A stretch of 64,000 nt of DNA from Flavobacteriales bacterium (lineage in GTDB: Bacteria > Bacteroidota > Bacteroidia > UBA10329). The notes beneath the pieces were generated by a model. That model was not told where the DNA came from, searched no databases, and saw only the letters and a list, made by a program, of their open reading frames with translations. The stretch spans positions 278,053-342,052 of the forward strand of contig JACJZQ010000001.1 in the NCBI GenBank assembly GCA_020635495.1, given 5' to 3'. Both the position numbers and the translations under genes were made by a program. Shown here piece after piece: positions 1-8,517 of this stretch (the stretch's first letter is position 1; each line of letters begins with the position of its first letter).

Positions 1-2222
1 AGGTAACTATGGTCTAGTTTGGAGGTAAAATCGATTGTTCTTTCAAGAGCGTCTTCATTATAAACCAATTCTTCCGTTAGACTAGGAGGAGTATTCAAAA
101 GCAACTGACGGACAGCTCGATACCTCGTATCATCACTGTCTATGCCATTCGCAACAACCCATTCCGCCAAACTGATGATTGACTCCTCTTTAGAGCGTGA
201 ATCAATGCTCTCCAGACTAATAACTGAGACGGGGTGCGGCAGATCGATTTTGGATGGTCCTTTTTTTACTTGAAGCATCCCCAATTCAATATCAATTTGA
301 TGAACAGTACCCAGCTTGTTCCCCTCTTGATCTTCTAATGGCTGACCTGAACGTAAATCGCAATCTTGAATTGGGAATGTATAGGTATCAACAAAGCTTC
401 TTTTTTCGGGCTGTCGATTTCCTGTGTATGTTAAAAAAGAAATGGCTTTTCGTTCTTCCAAGAGTTCATCTTCAGGAAGCTCTTTCAATCGAAAAAATTC
501 CCACCAAAATGACTTTTTCTCCCTTCGATACCAATCCAGCATATGAGCAAGAATATATTGAGCCTGCTCATTTTTACTCCTTTCAGATTTTATATGTGGT
601 ACGCCTTCTAGTAAAGCGTCCATAATAGGTTGGATCCGCTCTTGGTGCGCAGTGATGTTTTCACTGGCTACACCGTCACCGTCTTCAGGTCTTGTAATGA
701 TTTCCCCATCGCCAACCAGTTTCGTCCGAATGTCTTCCAACCATTTCTGAAGACGAATCAGTGATTCACAATCATCTTGATTATAGAGTTGAACGGCATC
801 TGCAGTTTGCTTGGACAGTTTATCGATGTTCCCAGTTTGAAGAAGTAACTCCAACTGTGATTTGTGACCAGACAGTTCTCGCAAATCCATTTTTCGTTCG
901 TACCCAAAGAATACCTCTAAGTCCTTAATTGAGTATTTCTCAACGCTAGCCCGTACAGATTGTCGCACCACTCCGTATAAATCCACAAATGTGTTTGACC
1001 TTAGAAAGTCGTCAATTTCATCTTCACGAGACGCGTACTTACCCATTAACCTCTTTAAGGCTGTGACCTCATAGGGCGCATAATGATAAATATGCAGCGT
1101 GGGGTCTTGTTGTTTTAGGGTAAAAGCGAAGTCAATGAACTGCTCAAATATTTGCTTTTCCTCTTTTTCGTTCTTCGCCCACAAAGCATAATAGATGTCT
1201 CTATGTACGTACCCGATCATATATTCCAGACCATCGGGCTCGACCATCCGATCCCCTTCAAAATCAAGGTAGATGTCATTTACAGAAGGTACTGGAAGTT
1301 TGTTAAGTCCTTTGCCCTCTTCTATTTCTAGGGTCTCATATATTGGCTTATGCCCGTCTTCTCTGCTAACGTACTGCACACGTGCCTGTTCCCGAAGCTT
1401 ATTGTATGTTTCTTTAACACCCTTCGAAGGGTCGAACGGAATGGGCAAGTCAATGTTTGCCAGCTTTTCTAGAGTATCGACATCGTTTAATTTGAGTTCC
1501 TTGATTTGGGATTTACCCATTCCAGCAACAAAGGTCAAGTGGTCATCCTTTCGTCTTACACCATTACAATTCTTCCACCACTTGCAGATATCGCAGTGAC
1601 CGACTGGCTCTGGATAAGTTTCTTCATCATGTTCAATCGCAGATTCTAGGTTGTGCTTGACCAACCGCACGTAAGCTGCATGTTCATCGAAGCGATAGCG
1701 TTCCTCTCCTTCAGGTTTAACAACACCCATATACTCTGGATTTACTCCCTGGATTTGAGCAACCCGCTCTGAGTACAATCCTATTTGCAGAATTGTTCCT
1801 GCCTTTGTTTCATTGGCCAACTTGGTGTCCCAAACTTCATAAGACCAATTTCCTAAATCACTTGGCTTGTCAACTCTCATCAGAAAATCAGCCCAACCAC
1901 TCCATTTGCCGTCTTCTTTTAATCTTGCTTGGTAGATGACATCCGCACCTGCCTGCATCGCATCAATTGTGTGCTTCTCCGCATGGGGGTTCTCGTTATT
2001 GATTTCCACAACCGCTTTCCCTTGATCTGTTAGCTCCTGCAGATGACCTTCTTCAAACTCAACTCCCTTTTCTTGAAGCATGACCAAGACCCTGTTCGTG
2101 TATTTTTCTGGGTCCGCTATTTCGCCTCTCACATTTTGCTTATTTAGTTGCGTGAGGTGCTTGCAACTGCTGTGAGAAGATAAATCGGACGGGCTGTAAA
2201 TAATTTGATTTTGGTATTTCAT
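1..2222 (-). CDS. TM0106-family RecB-like nuclease, 3' part cut by window edge
   Basis: The frame is open from the ATG at 2222 to the window edge, giving about 740 residues with no stop. An N-terminal PD-(D/E)XK (RecB/Cas4-like) module is visible (WADF, then YEVWDTK), with a first cysteine near residue 20 and a CDICKWWKNC cluster near residue 209, which looks like an iron-sulfur or zinc site. A DEDD/RNase H-like exonuclease follows, with YLDFEGD near residue 320 and YNQDDCESL near 480. Known TM0106-family proteins continue into a superfamily 1 helicase; that part would lie beyond position 1. The protein probably degrades or processes DNA. It is the last visible member of the minus-strand defence run, about 70 bp after the preceding gene. 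Family call is firm; the helicase tail is inferred. Confidence 0.8.
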   Translation of the reverse strand, partial: MKYQNQIIYSPSDLSSHSSCKHLTQLNKQNVRGEIADPEKYTNRVLVMLQEKGVEFEEGHLQELTDQGKAVVEINNENPHAEKHTIDAMQAGADVIYQARLKEDGKWSGWADFLMRVDKPSDLGNWSYEVWDTKLANETKAGTILQIGLYSERVAQIQGVNPEYMGVVKPEGEERYRFDEHAAYVRLVKHNLESAIEHDEETYPEPVGHCDICKWWKNCNGVRRKDDHLTFVAGMGKSQIKELKLNDVDTLEKLANIDLPIPFDPSKGVKETYNKLREQARVQYVSREDGHKPIYETLEIEEGKGLNKLPVPSVNDIYLDFEGDRMVEPDGLEYMIGYVHRDIYYALWAKNEKEEKQIFEQFIDFAFTLKQQDPTLHIYHYAPYEVTALKRLMGKYASREDEIDDFLRSNTFVDLYGVVRQSVRASVEKYSIKDLEVFFGYERKMDLRELSGHKSQLELLLQTGNIDKLSKQTADAVQLYNQDDCESLIRLQKWLEDIRTKLVGDGEIITRPEDGDGVASENITAHQERIQPIMDALLEGVPHIKSERSKNEQAQYILAHMLDWYRREKKSFWWEFFRLKELPEDELLEERKAISFLTYTGNRQPEKRSFVDTYTFPIQDCDLRSGQPLEDQEGNKLGTVHQIDIELGMLQVKKGPSKIDLPHPVSVISLESIDSRSKEESIISLAEWVVANGIDSDDTRYRAVRQLLLNTPPSLTEELVYNEDALERTIDFTSKLDHSY

Positions 2223-2291
2223 TTCAAAACTGACGGTATCGCTTACCTCATTTGTTAGGCTTTATAGTGTAGAGCAGTGTATGATTGGTGT

Positions 2292-2972
2292 TCATTCTTG
2301 ATTATTCAAACGTTTGATTTGGATTGGCTCTATCCAAGCTACCTGACCATCGGGAATTAATGCTCTACTGCCACGCTCAGCAAAGTTGTTCCATCTGAAC
2401 TCTATGTCATCTAAGGTTTTCACTGACTCAGGATAGCTTTCATTTGACGGAAAAAGCTGGTCTCTTTGATATTTCGTTCCGTTGGACGTCTTGAATTCCT
2501 TAGCAATACCGAACGTTCCTTGAGCTATGTATGGGCCTTCGTTGGTCGCCATTAAGAAAACGCCAAGATCAATCTTCTGGTTATCGACCAGCCAGCTTAG
2601 ACGTTTTAAGTCATTAATACATTTCTGCCGGGTTTGGGTCTGATTGGTGTTTCCACCATTGTTATGTGGGAATTTAAATTCAATTCCTACTCTATATGTC
2701 TGATCTTGATTGTCTAGTTCAAGGTATAGATCAAGAAAGGTACCATCGGAGAAACTATCATATTGGTTGCGTTCAAAGTCTACCTCTTTTACAATGTCAC
2801 CCAGTTCTAACTTTAGGTTCCATGCAAACCAGAACACCAACGATTTTTCCGAGGACAACCGTCTCTGGCCATTATTGAATTGCCGTACTGTCTTTTCCCA
2901 ACTCATACGTAAGACATACTCCAACTTTGTCAGTTTGTGGGATAAACGGTCTTTAGTAGGATAGTTATTCAT
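2292..2972 (-). CDS. Uncharacterised protein, possible PD-(D/E)XK nuclease
   Basis: 226 residues. I do not recognise a named family. The central segment has the look of a restriction-endonuclease-like core: an acidic strand FLDLYLELD (about residues 79-87) followed by GIEFKFP (about 97-103), which could provide the D...ExK triad, then a helix and a hydrophobic strand LGVFLMATN. No membrane segment or signal peptide is seen. It lies 43 bp downstream of the DnaB-like gene on the same strand and is probably co-transcribed with the defence run. A nuclease role is inference from this one motif and from context. Confidence 0.65.
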   Translation of the reverse strand: MNNYPTKDRLSHKLTKLEYVLRMSWEKTVRQFNNGQRRLSSEKSLVFWFAWNLKLELGDIVKEVDFERNQYDSFSDGTFLDLYLELDNQDQTYRVGIEFKFPHNNGGNTNQTQTRQKCINDLKRLSWLVDNQKIDLGVFLMATNEGPYIAQGTFGIAKEFKTSNGTKYQRDQLFPSNESYPESVKTLDDIEFRWNNFAERGSRALIPDGQVAWIEPIQIKRLNNQE

Positions 2973-3015
2973 CTTATTCTCGATAATACTTATTCATTGT
3001 ACCAATACCAACGGG

Positions 3016-3786
3016 TTACTCAAAAATCATTTTCTCATGGTTATAGTTAATCAAAATTTCCCTCGGCCAAATTGGTCGGTTTGAAGCCAAGGTCATGAGC
3101 ATAGCCTCCCCTTGGTTGACAGGGCGATCAGCAGCATCATCCCAATCGAAACCATAGTATTCCCATCGAAAGAGGTGAAGTAGAATATCCACATGCTTAA
3201 TTCTGGAGAAGTGATGTTCAAATGGCAAGCCGATACTTGGTTTCTTTTCAATGTTTCTATGTGCCCGAGCTAATAGGATGATTGGCTTTTGAATGAGGTT
3301 CGCAATTGACTTCAAGTGCCTGAGGGTTTTATCGTGAGTATTCTTACCAAATAGCACCTTAGGCTTTTTCCCAATTTCGTAGAGTTCGTCTATAATGATG
3401 GCGTCTGAACCTGAGGAAACAGCCTGCCAAATAGATTCTTGAATGTCTAACAGTGAGGGACTTTTCCGATGCATTATCCTTTGTAATTTGTGATTCGAGG
3501 GATAAGTGGACACTGAATCTTCATGCCAGAAATCTTCTCTCGGAAGACCAAAACCAGGATTTCGGCCTGTCATACGCGTTAGTCTTGGGTTCAAGGTTTT
3601 AATAGATTCCTGTAGAGTCAAAAACAAAAACTCCGTAGTTGTTTTTTCATTTATGAGCATGGATGCGGCCAATGCGGTCTTTCCCATAGCTGGACGGCCT
3701 GTGATTACCACCAGTTCCCCAGGTCTTAGTCCACCTGTCGCTTCATCGAATTGAGTAATACCAGTAAAGATTCTTTTGTCAGACAT
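3016..3786 (-). CDS. Stand-alone DnaB-type RecA ATPase domain protein
   Basis: 256 residues matching only the C-terminal RecA-like motor of replicative helicase DnaB. It begins at the linker-like FTGITQFDEATGGLRPGE, has Walker A GRPAMGKT at residues 30-37 and Walker B DAIIIDE at 128-134, and near the end a FRWEYY stretch resembling DnaB's YR-(E/D)-YY. The N-terminal primase-binding domain of DnaB (about 200 residues) is absent, so it cannot be an ordinary replicative helicase. A role in DNA remodelling or in sensing or mimicking replication proteins is inference. It sits between two small genes of unknown function on the same strand. Confidence 0.82.
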   Translation of the reverse strand: MSDKRIFTGITQFDEATGGLRPGELVVITGRPAMGKTALAASMLINEKTTTEFLFLTLQESIKTLNPRLTRMTGRNPGFGLPREDFWHEDSVSTYPSNHKLQRIMHRKSPSLLDIQESIWQAVSSGSDAIIIDELYEIGKKPKVLFGKNTHDKTLRHLKSIANLIQKPIILLARAHRNIEKKPSIGLPFEHHFSRIKHVDILLHLFRWEYYGFDWDDAADRPVNQGEAMLMTLASNRPIWPREILINYNHEKMIFE

Positions 3787-3819
3787 TGTTTTGGTTTAAA
3801 GGGTCAGTATTTCCATTGA

Positions 3820-4182
3820 TTAGGCGTGAAATTTCTGATTGTACTCGTCCAATAATTCTTTAAGATTAGCACAATAGAGATAGGCATAGGGCTCGTCTTT
3901 TTTTTCAAAATACTGTATGAGTTCGACCAAGAAATCTCTTCCAGAAATCATTTCTTGTTTTTGGTCTTCGGCATGCTCAATGAATACTCGACCTTGGCTG
4001 TCAAAATTGTACAAGCCAAATCTGATAAGGCGTCTGTAGCTCCACAGGTTGTTGACATAGATGCCCAACCGAATTTCGCCCTCTGGGGTAAGTGGGCTAT
4101 TGTAAAACCTAGACTTTTGGAATTCCCTTCGTCTTTCGGCTTGCGTTTTAGGTGGTTGGTTGCTCTTCTCTTTCTTTGGCAT
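3820..4182 (-). CDS. Small uncharacterised protein in defence operon
   Basis: I place the start at the ATG at 4182 (MPKKEKSNQ...), giving 120 residues; an ATG at 4221 in the same frame would add 13 residues. The N terminus is lysine and arginine rich (MPKKEKSNQPPKTQAERRRE), followed by a mixed alpha/beta body with several aromatic residues and a helical C terminus. No known motif is recognised. It is 33 bp upstream of the DnaB-like gene, in the same direction, so the two are probably co-transcribed and may work together. The 134 bp before it (4183-4316) hold no other gene. Confidence 0.6.
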   Translation of the reverse strand: MPKKEKSNQPPKTQAERRREFQKSRFYNSPLTPEGEIRLGIYVNNLWSYRRLIRFGLYNFDSQGRVFIEHAEDQKQEMISGRDFLVELIQYFEKKDEPYAYLYCANLKELLDEYNQKFHA

Positions 4183-4316
4183 ATGCGGGTTTTCAACAAA
4201 GCTCCAAAGAGGACGCGTCAAAGCATGTCGCTAGGAGTAGACGCCTTGCAATCAAAAAATCATACGAGGTATAACCGAACTACTTTTAAATGCTTGGACA
4301 GCATAGCCTATAAAGA

Positions 4317-4973
4317 CTACTTAACATTACAAGCAAACTTGAACAGATTGTCCTGCTTTTTCTGGTCTCCTGAACCATAGCATTGGTGCTTTTTACCAAT
4401 CATTTCCCAAGTTAGTACACCGTCAAAATACTCAAGTACACCACTGCTAGGCGGATTTGGCGTGTCTGAAAAAAGGCCAATTATTTTAACGTCTATTTCC
4501 TCCTCCCTATGCAACGCCTTGATAAGTTTCCTGTCCTCCTCAAAGGACCTTAATTGATCAGAGTTGAACCCTTGCTGAACCTTTGCTTCAATCACAATCA
4601 GTTGCTCGTCCGAAAACAAACAGAGATCAAAAGTTCTTTTCATTGGGAAAAAGGTCTTCGAGCCAGAATAGGAAGGATCCCATGATGTGATTTCCAGTTT
4701 CCTGATGCTGTCACAGGACTCAGGGTGTGTGTTATCTAGTCTAGACGAGCGGAAATGAATCACGTCTCGGTAATAGCACACCTCAAAACCGAGCTCCCAT
4801 GCTCCGGCCTTCGGCTTATCTCCGATTTTTTTAGACAGTTTATTGTTGTCCCATATAAGAGCGACTAACCCATACGGATCATCCTTGAATGTTTGATAAA
4901 GTTCAGCGCAGAAGAAACGTTCATCCCGAGTGATTTCGGACCACCTCTTATTTTCAGGTAAATATTTAGCCAT
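4317..4973 (-). CDS. PD-(D/E)XK nuclease-like protein
   Basis: 218 residues from the ATG at 4973. That start overlaps the last codons of the upstream AbaSI-like gene by 8 bp (ATGGCTAA), a typical coupling overlap; a longer start at 5018 would overlap far more and is less likely. The motif FDLCLFSDEQLIVIEAKVQQ (about residues 115-134) gives the D...ExK signature of the restriction endonuclease fold. The C-terminal part has a strand-turn KIIGLFSDTP. The exact family is not recognised. Tight coupling to a modification-dependent endonuclease suggests a shared role in restriction of foreign DNA; this is inference. Confidence 0.75.
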   Translation of the reverse strand: MAKYLPENKRWSEITRDERFFCAELYQTFKDDPYGLVALIWDNNKLSKKIGDKPKAGAWELGFEVCYYRDVIHFRSSRLDNTHPESCDSIRKLEITSWDPSYSGSKTFFPMKRTFDLCLFSDEQLIVIEAKVQQGFNSDQLRSFEEDRKLIKALHREEEIDVKIIGLFSDTPNPPSSGVLEYFDGVLTWEMIGKKHQCYGSGDQKKQDNLFKFACNVK

Positions 4974-5844
4974 ACTTGCCGGGTGTCGGATTAGGGTAGG
5001 TCTTAGTTCTGGTTGCAACTCGGTTCCAAATTAATCCACTTTTGATATTGGAGCGTTTCACGTCCAATTCATACTCACCCTTATATCGATACATCACAAA
5101 ACCAAAGGTTCCGGCAACACGGGCAAACACTACACGCGTGTAAAGGTTACTATCAATAACGGAATTGAAGTGCGACTCAACTATGGCGGGATTGTTGCAG
5201 ACCTCAATAATTTGATTCTCGTCTACACTAATGGAATTATTCCAATCCGCATTCTGGTATAGCTTAGGGAACCAGATTAGTTTACCCGCTTCCCTTGAGT
5301 GTTTTACGCCGCCCTTCCAAATCCCGTTTTTATTGTAATGCTTACCAAAGCAGTTTGCGGCATCAACCATGGTGCGAAAGGAGCAATCGTCCTTGATATC
5401 GATAAAGCCTCTGGAAATCCAGTACTTTGGGTCAAAGTCCCGCTCAATATCCCAAGCCACAAAAGCACTTCCCTGTGCTTTTATCAGGTCACGGATTTCA
5501 TCTACGACCTCATCGACCTGTTTGTGAATTTCGTCCATGTTTGAGTTGGCAACCTCAATTCTTCGAGGCTCTCTTCCTACAACACTTACGAAGTCCCGGT
5601 CCCGTAGTTTATCGGCTTCCTGTTGTGATAAGTGATGCGCTTCATCAATCTCTACACAATAGTTGATTTGAGGAAAATAGAGATCAGCAAACCCTTTTCC
5701 ACTGGGCCGCTTAATGTATTGTTGGGTTACAAACTTGACATCCAGATTGTCGAGTTTATGAATGATTCTGGTTGTAACGTAATTCTCGTAGTCCTTCTTG
5801 TTGGTTCTCGAGATCTGTTTCTTAATGAACTCCTTTTTTGTCAT
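4966..5844 (-). CDS. AbaSI/PvuRts1I-type modification-dependent endonuclease
   Basis: 292 residues, close to the family's usual length. The N-terminal nuclease part carries ADLYFPQINYCVEIDEAHH (about residues 53-71), matching the family's Vsr-like PD-(D/E)XK core in which the second acidic pair is E-x-D. The C-terminal half (from about residue 140) resembles the SRA-like base-reading domain, with LIWFPKLYQNADWNNSIS and FGFVMYRYKG. Known relatives cut DNA near 5-hydroxymethylcytosine or its glucosylated form, as in T-even phage genomes, so this is likely an anti-phage restriction enzyme without a cognate methylase. It follows an HNH nuclease gene by 15 bp and overlaps the next gene by 8 bp. 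Assignment rests on remembered family motifs; modified-base specificity is inferred. Confidence 0.82.
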   Translation of the reverse strand: MTKKEFIKKQISRTNKKDYENYVTTRIIHKLDNLDVKFVTQQYIKRPSGKGFADLYFPQINYCVEIDEAHHLSQQEADKLRDRDFVSVVGREPRRIEVANSNMDEIHKQVDEVVDEIRDLIKAQGSAFVAWDIERDFDPKYWISRGFIDIKDDCSFRTMVDAANCFGKHYNKNGIWKGGVKHSREAGKLIWFPKLYQNADWNNSISVDENQIIEVCNNPAIVESHFNSVIDSNLYTRVVFARVAGTFGFVMYRYKGEYELDVKRSNIKSGLIWNRVATRTKTYPNPTPGKYG

Positions 5845-5859
5845 ATCCCTCTGGCCCTT

Positions 5860-6450
5860 TCAAGGAGTAGTGAACTGCCTTTCATATTCATCTTGGATTT
5901 TTCGTTGCAGAACATCGCAACTATTCTGAATGGCCTCCAAGTGTTTATTAATTGAGTCCTTTTCTTTCTTTAGTTTTTCTTTATCCCTTTCAAACGGTTT
6001 CATATCCAACCTTCTGTTTTCGGAATCATATTTCGAAACAAAGGCATCTAATCTTCTTATCAGGGAGTCCAGTCGCTTTTTTTCAACACGGCTTGCTGGG
6101 GAGGAGCCGGTTCCCCGCTTCATCCACTCTTTCCAATTACTATTGCCCTTGGATGAATTACATTTGGAACAAGCTGGAACGAGATTGAAAATATCCGTAA
6201 CGTATCCTGTGTATTCTTTGCCTTTGACCACTGCGAATAGATGATCCCAACTAGACCAGTTTTTCGCACCACAGTATGCACAATGAACGTTTTCAGTAGA
6301 CATTCCAAGGGTCGCCAAGCAATCTTCTATTTGTTCAATAGTAGGCTCCTTGAAAGGCATTATACTCTTCCAGACTGCCGCTGTAATGGTAGAGGACCGG
6401 CCTGAAACAGAATATCGGTTTGGCATTTTAAAGATTTCGTTGTTCTTCAT
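5860..6450 (-). CDS. HNH endonuclease with C-terminal coiled coil
   Basis: 196 residues. A classic HNH core is visible: CAYCG (about residues 57-61), WDH (68-70), then N-L-V-P-A-CSKCNSSKG (about 87-100), so two CxxC pairs bind zinc and the WDH histidine and later N/K residues form the catalytic site. Residues 120-190 are very charged (many K, E, D, R) with heptad-like spacing and probably form a coiled coil. Its ATG overlaps the stop of the DUF2779 gene by 4 bp (ATGA), so the two are translationally coupled. HNH proteins beside AbaSI-type enzymes are plausible partners in restriction; whether this one acts alone is unknown. Confidence 0.85.
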   Translation of the reverse strand: MKNNEIFKMPNRYSVSGRSSTITAAVWKSIMPFKEPTIEQIEDCLATLGMSTENVHCAYCGAKNWSSWDHLFAVVKGKEYTGYVTDIFNLVPACSKCNSSKGNSNWKEWMKRGTGSSPASRVEKKRLDSLIRRLDAFVSKYDSENRRLDMKPFERDKEKLKKEKDSINKHLEAIQNSCDVLQRKIQDEYERQFTTP

Positions 6451-7937
6451 GCAATATTATTATCCAATTCTTTCAAAATCTTAACCATCGCCAAAGTATC
6501 CAATTCACAGTATTTGATTAGCGCTTCTCTGGTTTTTTCTTCATCACCATCAAATTGCCTTTGCACCATTTGTAAGAACGTAAGGCTTGCTGTTCCTCCT
6601 TCCTGGATTACTAAATCCTTGTATGAAAGTTCTGGTACCAAAGCCGGTAGAACGGTTTTAATCGAATGACGACCACGCATTTCAGAGGTGTAATATGCTC
6701 GTTGCCGGAACGGTACAGCCAGATCCACAATTCGGTCAGCAATAGCCTGCAGTTTTGCCGCAAGTTCTGGATAGTCTCTGGCCAACTCATTCAATCGTGG
6801 GCCTTCAAAGGAGTTGTTGTAGACGATTACACTTCCAGTAGAACCCAACTCATCAATCAAACGTTGCGCAACTGTCTTCCGTAGATTCGGGTCTTTCGGG
6901 TCGGCCAAATACTCCTTGTGTTCAACGGTTCCGCCTTCCTCTTTTTGAATATGTACTGAGTATTGAAAAACAGCCATTTGATAAGGTCGTGTCTCGTCAT
7001 AAATTGGAATGGCCGATTGAATGGTTTCGAAGTCCATGAAATACAGCGGATATGTCAACTGAGAGGTGAATGCCGCAATAGCATCAGAATCAATAAAAGA
7101 TTCTCCAGTCTTATCTGCTTGTACTTGATATTGCTGCGCGGTGGACAACGGGTAACCCTCTGGTATGTCCGTAGTTTTCATGATTCCTTGCAGGTAGAGA
7201 TCCCACTGCTTTCCTCTTGGATTGGTAAGGTTCAGCACCGAATATTCAGGAACATGCTTCCAGCAATGTCCTCTAAAGTCACAATCATATGGTTTTGAGC
7301 AGTGTGGACCGATGTCCTGCACAGGAATCTCAGGCTCTTGAAGCACCGCCTTACATGCTTTCACTTCAGGTCTAATTGTCGGAAGTATCTCTTCCACTTG
7401 TTCAGTCACATCATCCCAAGTAAATAACTCTTCAATGTTCAACTCACCTCTACGGACATACTCCTTATTGAAATGAAGAATATTGATGGTTTGGATGTTA
7501 AGTCCAGCGTTGGTCATGACCCAATATTGTAAGGTGGCATCGTGAATGTGCTGCGGCTTGGTATCGTTGGTAGATTTCACTTCGTATGCATGCCAACCGT
7601 CATCTTTTTTGACAAGGATGTCTAAAGCCACAAGTACTTGGTCATATTGAAAAGCTGCCTCGTAAATGACGGTTTTTACATCAGCAATAGACTGTTTGGT
7701 CAACTCCAAACTCGGTCCGAAATCGTAATAGCTCTCGGGTGTACAATCCACACCCCCTGGAAATAATTGTTGTGCAAGTTCACCTACGGCTGTACCAGTT
7801 GCGAAAACGGCTTCTTGCTGGGCTGTAAGTTTGTCTCGCTTAATACCGAATTTCTCGTGGTTCTTATGCAGGTACAGCCGCTTTTTACACTGCACTCCAG
7901 ACATGAAAGTAGACTTAGATAAGATGTGTTTTTCCAT
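6447..7937 (-). CDS. DUF2779 protein: Cas4-like nuclease plus DEDD exonuclease
   Basis: 496 residues. N terminus: LSKSTFMSGVQCKKRLYL places a first cysteine at residue 17; VALDILVKKDDGWHAYEVKS gives a PD-(D/E)XK (Cas4/RecB-like) D...ExK; further cysteines in CSKPYDCDFRGHC (about 213-225) would complete a four-cysteine cluster. The C-terminal half is RNase H/DnaQ-like: MDFETI (D-x-E), VIVYNNSFE and YCELDTLAMVKIL supply the DEDD acidic residues. The architecture parallels the TM0106-family protein at the other end of the operon. It begins 7 bp after the pol III alpha-like gene and overlaps the HNH gene by 4 bp. DUF2779 is a known family without a settled function; DNA or RNA degradation is inferred. 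Confidence 0.85.
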   Translation of the reverse strand: MEKHILSKSTFMSGVQCKKRLYLHKNHEKFGIKRDKLTAQQEAVFATGTAVGELAQQLFPGGVDCTPESYYDFGPSLELTKQSIADVKTVIYEAAFQYDQVLVALDILVKKDDGWHAYEVKSTNDTKPQHIHDATLQYWVMTNAGLNIQTINILHFNKEYVRRGELNIEELFTWDDVTEQVEEILPTIRPEVKACKAVLQEPEIPVQDIGPHCSKPYDCDFRGHCWKHVPEYSVLNLTNPRGKQWDLYLQGIMKTTDIPEGYPLSTAQQYQVQADKTGESFIDSDAIAAFTSQLTYPLYFMDFETIQSAIPIYDETRPYQMAVFQYSVHIQKEEGGTVEHKEYLADPKDPNLRKTVAQRLIDELGSTGSVIVYNNSFEGPRLNELARDYPELAAKLQAIADRIVDLAVPFRQRAYYTSEMRGRHSIKTVLPALVPELSYKDLVIQEGGTASLTFLQMVQRQFDGDEEKTREALIKYCELDTLAMVKILKELDNNIA

Positions 7938-7944
7938 TGGTTGA

Positions 7945-8517
7945 CTATTGATGGGTTAGGTTGTGGGCGATCTGGTATGAATGCAAAGTACAACTCAGTG
8001 AGAATTTGTACGAAATAAGATGCGGGGCACATTCAATCAGGTGGTTCCATAAGGCCTGTCCTCCTTCGTTGCGATTTCGGAAAAGCCATTGATGGCCAAC
8101 TGAGGTATGAAACAGTCCAGAAATGAACTCTTGGTAAAGAGGCTCTAGCTCCCGTTGGTGTTTTTTACCCATTAGCTTGCGCGTTTCATTGGCCTCATCA
8201 AAAGACCATCCGGTTGTTGATCTTAGAATATCCATTAGTTGCTCCTGGAAGATGAGTAGACCAGAGCTGCGTGCGAGTAATCCTTGTGTGAAATCTGGCA
8301 TGGATACTTCATCTATCCATAAGCCACTTTTGTACCCTTCCCAAACATCAGGTCTGAGATTTGGGCGGCTCAAAGCGAATATTACAACCAGGTCATCCAA
8401 AGAAAGACCCTTTAACTCACGGATCATCCCAAGGCTCAATTCATCTTCAAAATATGGGAGTCCATACTTGTCCGCGTCATAAAACAGATCAAGTGTTTGT
8501 CTATCGTAATAGTTCAT
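7945..8517 (-). CDS. Stand-alone fragment of DNA polymerase III alpha (DnaE-like)
   Basis: 190 residues from the ATG at 8517, which overlaps the preceding stop as ATGA; a start at 8550 is possible but less likely. The whole protein aligns by eye with the part of DnaE just after its catalytic palm aspartates: LSLDDLVVIFALSRPNLRP (DnaE: FEDLIALVALYRPGP), SGLLIFQEQLMDI (DnaE: YGIILYQEQVMQI), then GWSFDEANETRKLMGKK (DnaE: GYSLGGADLLRRAMGKK), ending in a degraded version of the SHSAAYALVSYQ segment. PHP, palm, beta-binding and OB parts are absent, so it cannot polymerise DNA. The region lies in DnaE's fingers. A decoy, sensor or structural role is inference. It is not a decayed host gene: the frame is intact and coupled on both sides. 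Confidence 0.78.
   Translation of the reverse strand: MNYYDRQTLDLFYDADKYGLPYFEDELSLGMIRELKGLSLDDLVVIFALSRPNLRPDVWEGYKSGLWIDEVSMPDFTQGLLARSSGLLIFQEQLMDILRSTTGWSFDEANETRKLMGKKHQRELEPLYQEFISGLFHTSVGHQWLFRNRNEGGQALWNHLIECAPHLISYKFSLSCTLHSYQIAHNLTHQ

Noticed and set aside
254..1599. Plus-strand frames of 123 and 108 codons
   Set aside because: Both are antisense to the intact TM0106-family gene, whose nuclease motifs read through this region; they carry no domain.
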